From positions 114,185,692 to 114,249,691 of the forward strand of contig CM060978.1 in assembly GCA_030765065.1 (NCBI GenBank): 64,000 bases of DNA. The letters run 5' to 3'. Source of the stretch: Deroplatys truncata (taxonomy: Eukaryota; Arthropoda; Insecta; Mantodea; Mantidae). This document shows positions 10,448 to 23,200 of this stretch, piece after piece. A program made the position numbers and the translations under genes. Each line of letters begins with the position of its first letter. Within the stretch, counting starts at the first letter, position 1. The notes beneath the pieces were generated by a model. It saw only the letters and a program-made list of their open reading frames with translations, was not told the origin of the DNA and did not search any database.

Positions 10448-13371
10448 GAGCAGGTAAGAATTTCAGTTTAATGTCTAATGGTAGCCTTGGAGAGTCTGGT
10501 AAGTCCTGAATATTTTTATATACACATAAGTTCCCTTTTGATAGCAAGTTAAATTTGTTATTGTTCTGTGTAAATATTCAGTTTGTCCCATACTGAAGAT
10601 ATGTGCTTGTTAACTGCTTATAAAGCCATCTGGATTTTTGGTATAAAACATCATGAGTGAGAAAATATATCCACATGTTAAGAGTTAAAATTTCCCCTGT
10701 GGAATACTGTATAACGAAATCTAACTATTCTCACTGTTTTTTTACTGCAGCTGAAAAATATCTTTGGTATTTATAGAGTTGCCCCAGAAAAGTATTCCGT
10801 ATTTCAGTACAGAATGAAAACAATCAAAGTATACCCCCTAAGAGTTTCTGTTAAGTTGAAACTACTCAAAGGTATTATTTGTTTGTATTATTAACATTAA
10901 ATGTTTTAATAGTTTATAATAAAACACTGGTCTTGTAAACCAAAAATAAGAACAAGCTTTTAAAGCTTCAAAGGAAAGAAGACCTTATGAATTTCCAAAA
11001 TTAATATTTTATTATAAACTATCCTTTGATATTTTCGTGAAAGAGATTTTTGCCATTGTCTTTAAATTTTTTATTTTTCTATTTAGGATTAAACATTTTC
11101 TTGTATGAAGGCAATAACATGCTGAGCTTAGCTTGCTTACATGTATGTATACGTAATGTGTGACTTCCAGTTTACTTGGTTATCAATCTCTAAGCCCAGA
11201 AACTTAGTTACATCAGTTTTATTAATACTTCTGCTATGATGTTCATATTTGGGTCTTGGGAACCATACATAATGAAACTCATTACATTAATGGAAGATCG
11301 AAGAGACAATGTAAGACACTCTTACTGCTTCACTTATTCATAATTTTGAGAACATGTTTCACAAACCATTGTCAGCATCACCAGCTTGTTGTTGAAAACA
11401 ACTGTCTGTGATGCATGACCTCAAAATTTTGAGTATTAGGCTTCACTGAGATTAGTTTGTTGTATTATGTGATCTCACTATAATAGTTTTATCAAACTTA
11501 AGACCACATTTTGTTTGCTTCAAACCATTTACACCCCTGCTAAGTATGTTACTTCATTTATTATCCAACTCAACTAAATTTACAGCATGTACTAATACAA
11601 TAGTACAGGGTGAGCCAAAAAGAATTACACTGGTGCTATCTTTAATTAAGTATGGAATCTTGTGGGACTCCAGGACTCATTACTTCATGGTTTGGAAAAG
11701 TGATTATGTGCTATTTAATTAGTCTGTATTTTCACCCGTTGTTTCCTATTATTTAAATATGAACAAGCAGCCATAGGTTAGTTTTTAGGCCATAGAATTT
11801 TAATTTAGACAAGGATATCATTGTTTACACAGCCAAAATTGCTTGCCAGATTGCAGAAGGTTCCTCCTACATGCATCTTGCTGTTCTTGGTCATAAATAT
11901 TTTATTTAAAAGGGAACATGTTGCATTTCTGTTGAAATTTGATTTCTAAAGTCAAACTGCTCCTTTACCAGTAAGTTACATATTTCAAAATGTTAATAAA
12001 GACTGTTATATATTAATTTCTCAAATATTTTATATAATACTATTAGAAGAGATACTGGCTATAGGTAGACACTATACTTCTTTCCCTTTTTACACAGAGG
12101 TACAACAATTCAGTATTTTAAATATATCAGGTATTTTTCATATGCTCCAAATATACTTAAGTGACTTACAGGTGTACATACAGTTCGGGAGGATGCCTTT
12201 GACTTTAATCGTCATTTCATCACATGTTGAGTTCTTAGATTTCAGAGAGTATAATGTTGCTGATTCAAATAGGAAGGACATAGTTTACATTCAAGAAGTT
12301 CGTTTGGAAAAGAAAACTGAAGGAACTCGAATGCATTTTCTACATTTCCAGCATACATATTTAAGTTATCTGTTACATTCAAAAAGAATTTGTTAAAAAC
12401 TTTTGCACCCATAACCCAATTCAGGGTTATTTTTATTATTTAGTAATTGCTCATTTGAGTAAATGTTTATATTCAGCTTCTCCTTTGAGAAGTGAGAATT
12501 TTGCTTATCCTTTAATTCTTTGTTGCTTTAAAAACTTTATGGAGTACTTCAGAATAAGTCTTATAACACTCTGCAATGTTTACATCATTGTTGTTTCTGC
12601 TGCACACATAAAATTCCCTCTCACCCCCCAACAAGATTTTTTAAATTTGTATTGCATGTTCCTTAACTATGGTGATTGGTATGAAAACTCAACTTATACA
12701 GTATTCCTAAACCGAATGTTTGGGGACAGTATTCTCTATAAAATAAAACTGCATGGCATGTCGTTTAATCTCAATGTGAAAAATGTTTAAGCTACTTCAT
12801 GCATTATTCTTGAGTTATAGGATCAATGAATACTGTTTTTCATAAAACGTATTCAAGAATAAGTGCTGTATACTGGGGATCTCAAGAATAGAAACAATAA
12901 AATAAATTTTAAAAAGATTACTATACATTTGTTATTCGACATCCAGGTACAATCATATTTAAATTTTAAAATAGTGGCTAAGCTTCTCTGATATATTTAG
13001 AATGGGCATATTCTGTTCTTCACTGACGTACGAATGTATTTGTTTCTGAAGAATTAAACTGCAACTTATTACGTACAGTTAATTATAATGCAAGTATACA
13101 AACAACGTGAGCAACAGCTTCTATTGTCTTTCACTCTGCTTACACTAATAATTGAGACAAGTATAAAAGATAAAATTATATTGAAGCAGTTATGAATATG
13201 AACTTGGAAATTTAATAATACTGCACTAATCTGCATTTAAAGCAACAGCTGAGATGCAGTAAACATCTTTTTACATCTTTTGAAAAAGCCTCCATATATA
13301 ATTAAATAAAAAACATACATAGCTACATTCTAAATGATTATAGCCTAGAAAACAAACTTACATGCGTTTGA
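10448..13371. other. Intron of the minus-strand gene, no exon seen
   Basis: AT-rich. Open frames at 12142-12396 and 12455-12790 are isolated and have neither splice context nor protein-family character. A single transposon-end-like motif is near 11606. Confidence 0.45.
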
Positions 13372-13470
13372 GGAGCTACCATGATTTCTTTGTTGTTCCT
13401 GGGGTGGTGAATCTTGGGGGTAATTTTGATCTGTTGTTTGTGTTACAGAGGCGCCCCCCACCACATGCAT
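13372..13470 (-). CDS. First coding exon of the unidentified divergent gene
   Basis: From the ATG at 13470-13468 the frame reads 33 codons (starting MHVVGGASVTQTTDQ, Gln/Ser/Asn/Pro-rich) and ends with one base of a split codon at a strong donor, GTAAGT at 13371-13366. That phase fits the exon at 290-1, giving an uninterrupted join across a 13 kb intron. An in-frame TAG lies upstream, near 13524. The -3 position of the ATG is weak. An acceptor-like TTTTACAG ending at 13482 means the coding sequence might instead enter from a further upstream exon. The two exons share composition (polar, disordered-looking). The protein family is not recognised. Confidence 0.6.
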
Positions 13471-13854
13471 GAGCTCTGACACTGTAAAACGGTAAAATAT
13501 ACTGTCACCGAATCTACATGACTAGGTACAAGGAATGCAGAATCTTATGCAGCATTATTAAATAATGCACTAAAATTTTCACTCGTGGTTTAAGATGATT
13601 TATTTGACAATTCATAGCTGTCAAGGTCCATTACCTCTGCTATTTTAACAAGCACTAGAGTTCCATTGTTAAGTGGCTATCACAAGCATAATATGAACGT
13701 GAATGTTTTGCAAACAAAAGGTATCACTGAGAACATTTGCGTCACGAATTTTCATATATTATTTACAAAATCTGTGAATTTCTTCCTACCAAAACAAATT
13801 TACTACACCCACACATCAATCGCTACGATAACCAACTGCAGTACTTATTTTTCG

Positions 13855-13864
13855 TGCGCATGCG
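13855..13864. promoter_or_regulatory. NRF1-type palindrome
   Basis: TGCGCATGCG followed by TT matches all but the last bases of the NRF1 (insect erect-wing) site. Such sites are common at CpG-rich bidirectional promoters. Confidence 0.5.
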
Positions 13865-13982
13865 TTATTACTAAATAACACACTACACGCCATCCGGCGA
13901 TTCCTTCACAAACTATAACCAGGAATTTACTGATTGCCGGCAACAGTGCACCCTCTGCACGCAATCCTGGAAAACCGGTTTT

Positions 13983-14043
13983 GTTGCGATGCGACCGTAG
14001 TCAAACTTTATTGTTTATTAAATGATTACAATAACAAGGAAAC
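13983..14043. promoter_or_regulatory. Two weak X-box-like (RFX) sites
   Basis: GTTGCGATGCGACC at 13983-13996 and, on the minus strand, GTTTCCTTGTTAT at 14043-14031 each match about 10 of 14 positions of the RFX X-box used by ciliary genes. The position, 110-170 bp before the ENKUR start codon, is what one would expect, but each match is imperfect. Confidence 0.3.
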
Positions 14044-14153
14044 TTCAAATCCGCAAGAATAAGTTGAGAAGTTAGCTAATAAGTTCACGGTTTCTCCAAG
14101 TTGGAAAACTCAGTAGTTTTGTACTTTTTTTTTTCGGAATATGTTGACTAAAA

Positions 14154-14239
14154 ATGTCAACGATACTGATCACAGAACACAATGAAAACGTTTATAACTT
14201 AATTAAACCAGAGCCCGAAAAGCCTGCTCCAAAAAAAAT
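14154..14239 (+). CDS. ENKUR: ENKUR exon 1
   Basis: Start codon at 14154 with A at -3 and an in-frame TGA at 14145-14147. It encodes 28 full codons including NENVYNLIKPEPEKPAPKK, the conserved enkurin N-terminus. It ends two bases into a codon at donor GTAAGT (14240). The overlapping ATG at 14141 is in another frame. Confidence 0.88.
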
Positions 14240-17200
14240 GTAAGTATTTATAACACGCATAAAATATGAAATAAGTTTAATAAACGAAACTTTCTCTATG
14301 CATTAAAAATTTGTCTGTAAAATAGTACGCTGAACGAATGCATAACCTTTCTAAAAATTAAGATTTATTTTTGGGATATTTGTTAAAGCTTTTAAAATAA
14401 TGTTTGTATTTACATCTGTTATTCTTAGGCTTATTGTAAGTTAATTTTGTTCTGCGCTTAAAAGAGGGGTTGCTAAAGACGTGACATTTGAATATTTGGT
14501 AACTGGAACAATTAAGAAAACCTCAAAATATGTCAACTATCTCGCCAATTCTTTAGATCTTGATTTGTGTGCAACATATATGTTTAATCATTGTATGAAA
14601 TTGGATTATACGTAGAATTCTCTAACTTCATGTTAAATATTTAATTTAGGTTCCCTGTAAGCTAACCTGTCTTTTTGATTAAGTACAATAACTTAGCTGG
14701 GTAGATAATTTTAATGTTCTCATTTATCACGGATTTAATAAATCGAGAGTTCCTCTTGTATGATTTCGGCTTCCATTGTGAGAGACATTCGCTTTTTGGG
14801 CAATCAAATTTTGGAAGAGGAAGCAGTCGTCTTAAAAATGATACGCATCAAATATTGCCGATTTAACTCACATGAATCGACAATGTTTTGTATATTTCCA
14901 GTTATTCTTGGATTCGTTTATCTAGGTATCATGATTATAAGTGAAAAACAATAAACAATCAAGCGACTGGTATACGCCTACGTCTTGTCAAATTAACTGA
15001 GGTAAACGAGATGGCTAAAGATACGAGGCGTGCTTTTAAGGTACTGTTTTAATATTTTGCCGCTGCAGCCACTTCCTCTTTGTGTTTTCCTATTGTTAGA
15101 ACGTTTCGAAATGTTCAAAACAATCGAACGATCCGCCGACTGTTAAGTCAGATCAAGGATTTTTTTTTTTTTGAATTCGAGAAATGGTAACAGCAAACAT
15201 TCATTGCCAATTGTGTGAGGTTTATGGGGAAGCAATAATGAGTAACAATGCCCGGCCACACACAGCCGAACAACCTCAAGATCTGATCGCATCATTTCGT
15301 TGGGAACAATTTGACCACCCTCCCTATAGTCCGGATTTGGTACCAAACGATTTTCATCTGTTTGTTGGAAAACATTTCAACGACGATTATGTGAAACAAA
15401 TGTAGACTGGGCTTTCATCACAGGCGGCATCTTCTTTCATGAACGCATACAAAAAACTGGATTCCCGTTACGACAAGTGCCTGAATATCGGCGGTAACTA
15501 TGTGGAGAAGTAGTGTAAGGTAATGAATTATAATAAAGCATTTGGAAAATAATGTTCTGCTACTTTTTATAAAATATCGGTACTTAACTACTTTAAAAAC
15601 ACGCCTCGTAGATAGTACTTACTTTTAGATTTATCCTCACTATCAAGCCTCATTTCGGTGGTTTAAGATAACAAAGGCGTAAATGATCACGAGACGAAAA
15701 CTGCACATCTCTGTGTATTTTGTTCAATGCCACTTTCATGTTTCTTTGCGCTTTAAGAGTAACCAGGTGACTAGCCAACACCCGATGACAGGAGCATGTC
15801 GATTCCTGATGCTTATGCACCTGCATGCTTGTGTGCAAATGACTGTCTCACGTAGGGGGATGAATTCGGTAAATGTACTAGTAGCCTACGCAAGCCGTAT
15901 TTTGTTAAACTTGGTTTGTTCCCGAGAACGTGAATGCCAAAAGTACTTAAATAAGTAGAACTATAAAGTCGCCATACGACATTGCATATATCTTCATAAA
16001 TGAAATATCTGTGCTTGAAAACAAACGTATTTAACGTTCTATTATTTCCTTGCTTGTTTATTCGTGTTGATTTAAAGTTACTAAAGAATTAAATTATCCA
16101 TTTTAGATATTGTTAGTGAAATATTCATAACTTTGGTGGATGCAGTGGTAAAATTATAATCATGCAGTGGTATAATCATGGACAAGCCTTAACTGGTGAT
16201 ATTGAAGTCCAGATGACTGTTTATGTTACCAGCGAGATGGCTCCGCGGTAACTTGCAAAGCTCGCATGTACGTCTCCTGGGCTTTGCCACTCTGACCATG
16301 GGTTTTTCATGGTTTCCCTGTTGGTAAGGTGAATTCTGGGGTGGTTTCTCTTCTACCACGAATTTCCTTTCCCTCATTTCCTATCTTTCGCTTCCCCTTT
16401 CATGTTTTAGGTAAGCTTAGGGATTTTGCGGTGTCGGACGGATAGCGCAGATGCTTGCACGTTGGAAAGTTCTTTTCGGTCTTACCAGATGGTAGCCTTC
16501 TCTGAGGCGCCTCAGGTGAGTGAGTTCTCCACAGTTCCGCCAGAGGGAAGCTTCTGAGCAGCCCGCCGGTGTAACCGGGCCCTCAACCTTGGAATCGTTA
16601 GGAACCTCTGCACGTGTCTGTCGGCCGGGCTGGCTGCGGTCTATAGCCTCCTGCGCTTCCTTCGCCCCATCCGTTCTTCCTGGAGGTGGTAAGTACAAAA
16701 GATCCGCGCTGGGTCGAGGTGCGAGGTGTCCCCGTTTCCTAGTCATAATCAACTCTTAATCTTAAAATCTACAGTTTTTATGGTTCTGTTTCATAAACTT
16801 TGGGTTAGATATAACCTAGTAAGGGTGACAGACATGTTACGTCTTCTTAAAACCACTTTGTAATCACCTGGAGGGATACGAAGATCGTGGTGATCGGTTC
16901 TCTAGCGATCTGGGCCGTTTCGTCACGTTACGATCCCTACGCTTCCAATTGGGTTTTTGTATTCATCCTTGCGGTTCAACTCCATCCATGAAACAAATTT
17001 TTATGCAAGGCACACAGTTTTTAAGGAAATTATAAAAATCTGATGTGTTGCACTCACATGACTTTCTCTATTCTGTGCAAACTATTTTTACAAATGCTTA
17101 TTCTCCATATACTTCATGTTAATCGAGATAAGCCTTTGCATAAACTATCTTATTGATAATTTTCTTGTAGGCGCAAAGGGAATAAGGAAATACAGTAGAC

Positions 17201-19002
17201 TTGGAGAATTAAAAAAAAAATCTGATGTGTTACACTCACATGACTTTCTCTACTCTTGTACAAACTATTTTTACAAACGCTTATTCTCCATCTACTTCAT
17301 GTTAATCGAGATAAACATTTGCAGACTCTATCTTATTGCTAAGTTTCTTGTAGATGTAAGGGAAATATATATTTACAAGGGCAATTTGGAAATACAGTAA
17401 CCTTTAAGCACATACATATCTCTTAATAGCTGGTTGCTAGGTGCAGCACCATTCCCTTTGCCACAGATTAATACTCTTTGCATATCCAAGACAAAAAAAA
17501 TTAATAACGAATTCCCATTTGAGAAAATAAGTATCGAAAAATGTAAGGGAATAACAAGCAATATCTTGAAAATGGTTCACTCAACAAACAAAAATGTATA
17601 TGACATAAATTGTGTATTTTAACGCGATCTACATTTTTTGTGTAGCAAAATTTTGTCTATCTCTTATGGTTTACCAGTTATGGAAGTCGTTCACAATGAA
17701 GAATACTTTTGGAGACATTCCCAGAAAATTCAAGATATACATTTTATTTGTCATAAAAATATCTTAAATATATGATATTTTAATCCAAATCGTTAGAGCC
17801 ATTTTTGAGAAAATTAAAATTTTTGAAAATCTTCCATGTAAAGGGTAATCTGGGGTGGGGGATTTTCTCGAAAACCTTCGTGTCGCATCCTTGGAAGATA
17901 CTGAACCTAAATACCAAGTTTGGTGTTTATCCGACTGTTCGTTTCTGAGTTATGCTGTTCACAGACAGACACACAGACACAAAGACAGACACACACACAC
18001 GGATATGTTTCCAAAAATGCTTTTTTTGGATTCAGGGGAACTCAAAACATGTATTTCCGGTGAAATCTCGGTATCGAATTTTTGGGTGGAATACAATACT
18101 TCTCCTACTTACTATATGTAGTAGAGAAAGAAAGAATGTGAGTTTATATAATTATTTTGACAAAATATTAATTTAAATGCAATCCTACATTGTAAACAAA
18201 TTGCTACTGTATCTAATATCGTGCATAATTGGCTCATTTTGGCATTTGTGCCAATAACAGCAATGACATAATATCAGTATTTCAAGTTGCTGTGACTCAG
18301 CTAACGTCTCATTTACAAATATATGAAGACGCTCTCACTTTTGTTAAATATGGACACCGAATTATGTCCTTTATTTCGTACAATTTATAATGCTACGATT
18401 GCATAAGTCCAGGGCCGTGGCGCAGTGTGCTAGAGCGTGATGCTCTGGTTCCCGGCCACAGAATGCGCCCAGGTTTGATTTTAAGTCCTGGGTGTAGGAC
18501 CGGTGCCCACTCAGCATCGTGAGGAAAGTGAGAAGTTGCAATTGGAGGCCAATACTCTAGCTGGGTGGATGCGTGATGCTTGCCACCACCTCCCCGTAAC
18601 GGGCGGAGGACTGCCCGCCTCTGCCATGCGCATGTGGCCGTGGATCCGGCAGTCGAGTTAAAAAAAGAAGAGTATTATTTATACACGCTCCTTAACTACT
18701 ATGGTTCTTAGCATCCCATTCTATATTGGGTGAGAAAGACTGGAAACTTTCTTAGAGACCTGTTTATCACGCTTGAGGTTCTTTAAAGTGCCGTAAGTCT
18801 ACGACACGGGACCACCGGCTTTACTTCTCTTCAGAAGGAAGCCATGCTAAGGATTTTTTACGCCCCAAAAAATCCATTGCCCTCCGCCGGGTTTGAACCC
18901 GCGACCTCGGGAATAGAAAATCGCATGGTACCTCCAGACCACGGAGCACGACTGTCAGTCGGGTTGGGAGGTCTGGGCCCTTCATGGACTGAAGCTCCAT
19001 GG

Positions 19003-19066
<64 letters not shown>

Positions 19067-19867
19067 TTTATTAAAGATTGCATAAAATGTATCCAACTCA
19101 TGGACAATTATCAAGTTTATCCACTTGTGCATAAATAACTTATAAAACAAACCAAAGTTGCATATGCAATTGAAAAGTGAAAGAATATCGACTTTAATTT
19201 TGTTGAGTAGATGCTGATCATTCCAAGTGAAACTAACTTGTGATTTGTGTGAAATACACTTTATTTGACATTTCCCGTAACAAAGGTAAGACTAAACACG
19301 TTTTAGAATTGTGAGGAAGAGGATATTCATTTCAACAGTAAATCGATGCAGAAAACCGTAACAACCAACAAAGGCAAAATGTGGAGTGTGGTTGAAACAA
19401 ATTTGCAAGGGTCATTGAACGAATATGCAGAACTGGCCCTATTATAACATTGGAAAATCTATGTTATCTTATTAGTAAATATATTTGATATCAGAGAAAT
19501 AAACATCAGGCAAATTCAAATGCATTGTCATGTGATCATCCGCCTATGTAATCTTATGGCGGAATAGCTGCGACACATGCGGATTATAATATTACTGTTT
19601 TTAAAACATTTATTGTGACCAAACTAAGCTTTTGCACCCCCACCAACACACACTAAAACATTTGGTACCAATTAGCATCTTATTTAGCACAATATATTAA
19701 ACTAGATTTGAAACAAAAGGGTTATCGGTGCTAAAATAAATAATTATCGATTGAAATATATATACCACTAGTAGTATTGTATTCCATCCAAAATATAGAG
19801 ATTTCACTGGAAATGCACATTTAGACGTCTTCTGAATAAAAAATATTTTTAGAAAAAGGTCCGTGCG

Positions 19868-19909
<42 letters not shown>

Positions 19910-20232
19910 TACCTCGAAAACGAATTTTAGGTAAATGCCAAAGTTGGTATTTAAGTTCAGTATCTTTCAAAGATGCGACACTTAGATTTTCAAGAAAATT
20001 CCTCGACCTCGAACTACCCTTTACGTGGAAATTTTTTTGTGTCCGTTTTCACAAAAATGGCTCTCGATTTTGATTAAAGCGCTAAATGTGATATTTGCAT
20101 CACGAAATGCATATCTTGAATTTTCTGGGAATGGTTGGTGAAGTCCTCTTCATTATGAATTATTTTGTTTATATTGTATAATTGGTAAAGAGAAGAGGAA
20201 CTAAAGCTTACTACACGATGATGATAATGCTG

Positions 20233-20266
<34 letters not shown>

Positions 20267-23200
20267 TAATAATAATCTCGTTAATATACACATTGGAAGT
20301 GTTAAAAACCATAGTTTTTTCCCCTGCTTATGCAGACAGTGGAATTTCAAAGCCAGCATATAGTGACCTATTTTTACTTCCTCTACTATATACGAGTAAG
20401 TAGGGGAAGTATTGTATTCCACCCAAAAATTCGATACCGAGATTTCACCGGAAATACATGTTTTGAGACCCCCTGAATCCAAAAAAATCTGATGTGTTAC
20501 ACTCACATGACTTTCTCTACTCTTGTACATACTGTTTTTACAAGTTCTTGTTCTTCATCTATTTCATATTAATCGAGATAAACATTTGCAGAAACGATCT
20601 TTTGACATGCCAGAGAATTACATTTTAAACATAGTGACCTGTTCCAAAAAATATTTGACTATGGCTTAAGGCCTACTAAGTTCTCCTTGTTTTGTATTTG
20701 CAAGGGCAATATAGAAATACAGTAGCCTTTAAGCATCGACATATCTCTTAATAGCTGGTTGCTAGGTGCAGCACCATTCTCTTTGCCACAGATTAATACT
20801 CTTTGCATATCCAAGACAAAAAAATCTGATGTGTTACACTCACACGACTTTCTCTACTCTTGTACAAACTATTTTTTACAAACGCTTATTCTCCATATTG
20901 TTCATGTTAATCGAGATATCGAGATGTCAAACTTATTGCTAATTTTCTTGTAGGTGCAAGGGGAATATGGTAGGTTTTAACCGATAGTCAAGTATTTTAT
21001 CGCTGGTTGCTATGTGGCGCATTCCATTCTCTTTGCATGTCCAGGACATAAAAAAATCTGATGTGTTACATTCACATGACTTTCTCTACTCTTGTACAAA
21101 CTATTTTTACAAACGCTTATTCTCCATCTACTTCATGTTAATCGAGATAAACATTGCAGACTCTATCTTATTGCTAATAATTCTTGTAGATGTAAGGGGA
21201 ATATATATATTTACAAGGGCAAGATAGAAATACAGTAGCCTTTAAGCACACACATATCTCTTAATAGCTGGTTGCTAGGTGCAGCACCATTCCCTTTGCC
21301 ACAGATTAACTCTCTTTGCATATCCAAGACAAAAAAATGAATAACGAATTCCCATTTCAGAAAATAAATACTGAAAATTTTATGGGAATAACAAGCAATA
21401 TCTCGAAAATGGTTCACTCAACAACAAAAAATGTATATGACATAAATTGTGTATTTTAACGCGATCTACATTTTTTGTATAGTAAAATTTTATCTATCTC
21501 TCATGGTTTACCAGTTATGCAAAAGTCGTTCACAATGAAGAATACTTTTGGAGACATTCCCAGAAAATTCAAGATATACATTTTATTTGTCATAAAAATA
21601 TCTTAAACATATGATATTTTAATCAAAATCGTTAGAGCCATTTTTGAGAAAATTGAAATTTTCGAAAAATCTTCCATGTAAAGGGTACTCTGGGGTGGGG
21701 GGATTTTCTTGAAAACCTTCGTGTCGCATCCTTGGAAGATACTGAACCTAAATACCAAGTTTGGTGTTCATCCAACTGTTCGTTTCTGAGTTATGCTGTT
21801 CACAGACACACACACAGACACACAGACACACAGACAGACAGACACACAGACACACACACGGACATGTTTCCAAAAATGCTTTTTTTGGATTCAGGGTGTC
21901 TCAAAACATATATTTCCGGTGAAATCTCGGTATCGAATTTTTGGGTGGAATACAATACTTCCCCTACTTACTATACGTAGTAGAGAAAGTAAAAATGAAT
22001 AACGTATTTGAGAAGAAGTATAAGTATTGTAAAATCTAAAGGAATAACGAGCAATATCTCGAAAATGGTTCACTCAACAACAAAAAATGTATATGACATA
22101 AATTGTGTATTTTAACGCGATCTACATTTTTGTGTAGTAAAAGTTTGTCTATTTCTTATGGTTTACCAGTTATGCAAAAGTCGTTCCTAATGAAGAACAC
22201 TTTTGGAGACATTCCCAGAAAATTCGAGATATACATTTCATTTGTCATGAAAATATCTTAAACATATGATATTTTAATCAAAATCGTTAGAGCCATTTTT
22301 GAGAAAATTAAAATTTTCGAAAAATGTTCCATGTAAAGGGTAGTTTGGGTTGGGGGGATTTTCTTGAAAACCTTCGTGTCGCATCTCTGGAAGATACTAA
22401 ACCTAAATACCAAGTTTGGTGCTTATCCGACTGTTCGTTTCTGAGTTATGCTGTTCACAGACACACCCACGGACATGTTTCCAAAAATGCTTTTTTTGGA
22501 TTCAGGGGGTCTCAAAACATGTATTTCCGGTGAAATCTCGGTATCGAATTTTTGGGTGGAATACAATACTTCCCCTACTTACTATACGTAGTAGAGAAAG
22601 TAAAAAGCATTTTTAGAAACGTCCGTGTGTGTGTCTGTGAACAGCATAACTCGGAAACGAACAGTCGGATAAACACCAAACTTGGTATTTAGGTTCAGTA
22701 TCTTCCAGAGATGCGACACGAAGGTTTTCAAGAAAATCCCCCACCACAGAGTACCCTTTACATGGAACATTTTTCGAAAATTTTAATTTTCTCAAAAATG
22801 GCTCTAACGATTTTGATTAAAATATCATATGTTTAAGATATTTTCATAACAAATAAAATGTATATCTTGAATTTTCTGGGAATGTCTCCAAAAGTATTGT
22901 TCATTGGGAATGACTTTTGCATAACTGGTAAACCATAAGAGATAGACAAAATTTTACTACACAAAAAATGTAGATTGCGTTAAAATACACAAATTATGTC
23001 ATATACATTTTTTGTTGTTGAGTGAACCATTTTCAAGATATTGCTTGTTATTCCCTTTATTCAATACTTATTTTCTCAAATTGGAATTCGTTATTCATTT
23101 TTTGTCTTGGATATGCAAAGAGTATTAATCTGTGTCAAAGGAAATGGTGCTGCACCTAGCAACCAGCTATTAAGAGAGATGTATGTGCTTAAAGGCGACT

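Larger units (their letters stand above)
13485..14153. promoter_or_regulatory. Probable bidirectional promoter between ENKUR and the minus-strand gene
   Basis: The divergent first coding exons are only about 680 bp apart. The centre (13.84-14.0 kb) has locally higher GC and CpG content than the flanks. It contains a TGCGCATGCG palindrome and two partial X-box-like motifs. No TATA box stands out. The transcription starts and any untranslated exons are not determinable from sequence alone. Confidence 0.55.

Noticed and set aside
11595..11660. TACAGGGTGAGCCAAAAAG, resembling a transposon terminal repeat
   Set aside because: No matching inverted end or transposase nearby; could be chance or a lone end.
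12142..12790. Two long-looking + strand frames in the minus-strand gene's intron
   Set aside because: AT-rich, no splice signals in phase with any gene, no recognisable motif.
18821..19150. Poly-Asn and poly-Tyr frames
   Set aside because: Translated (ATT)n microsatellite next to a SINE.
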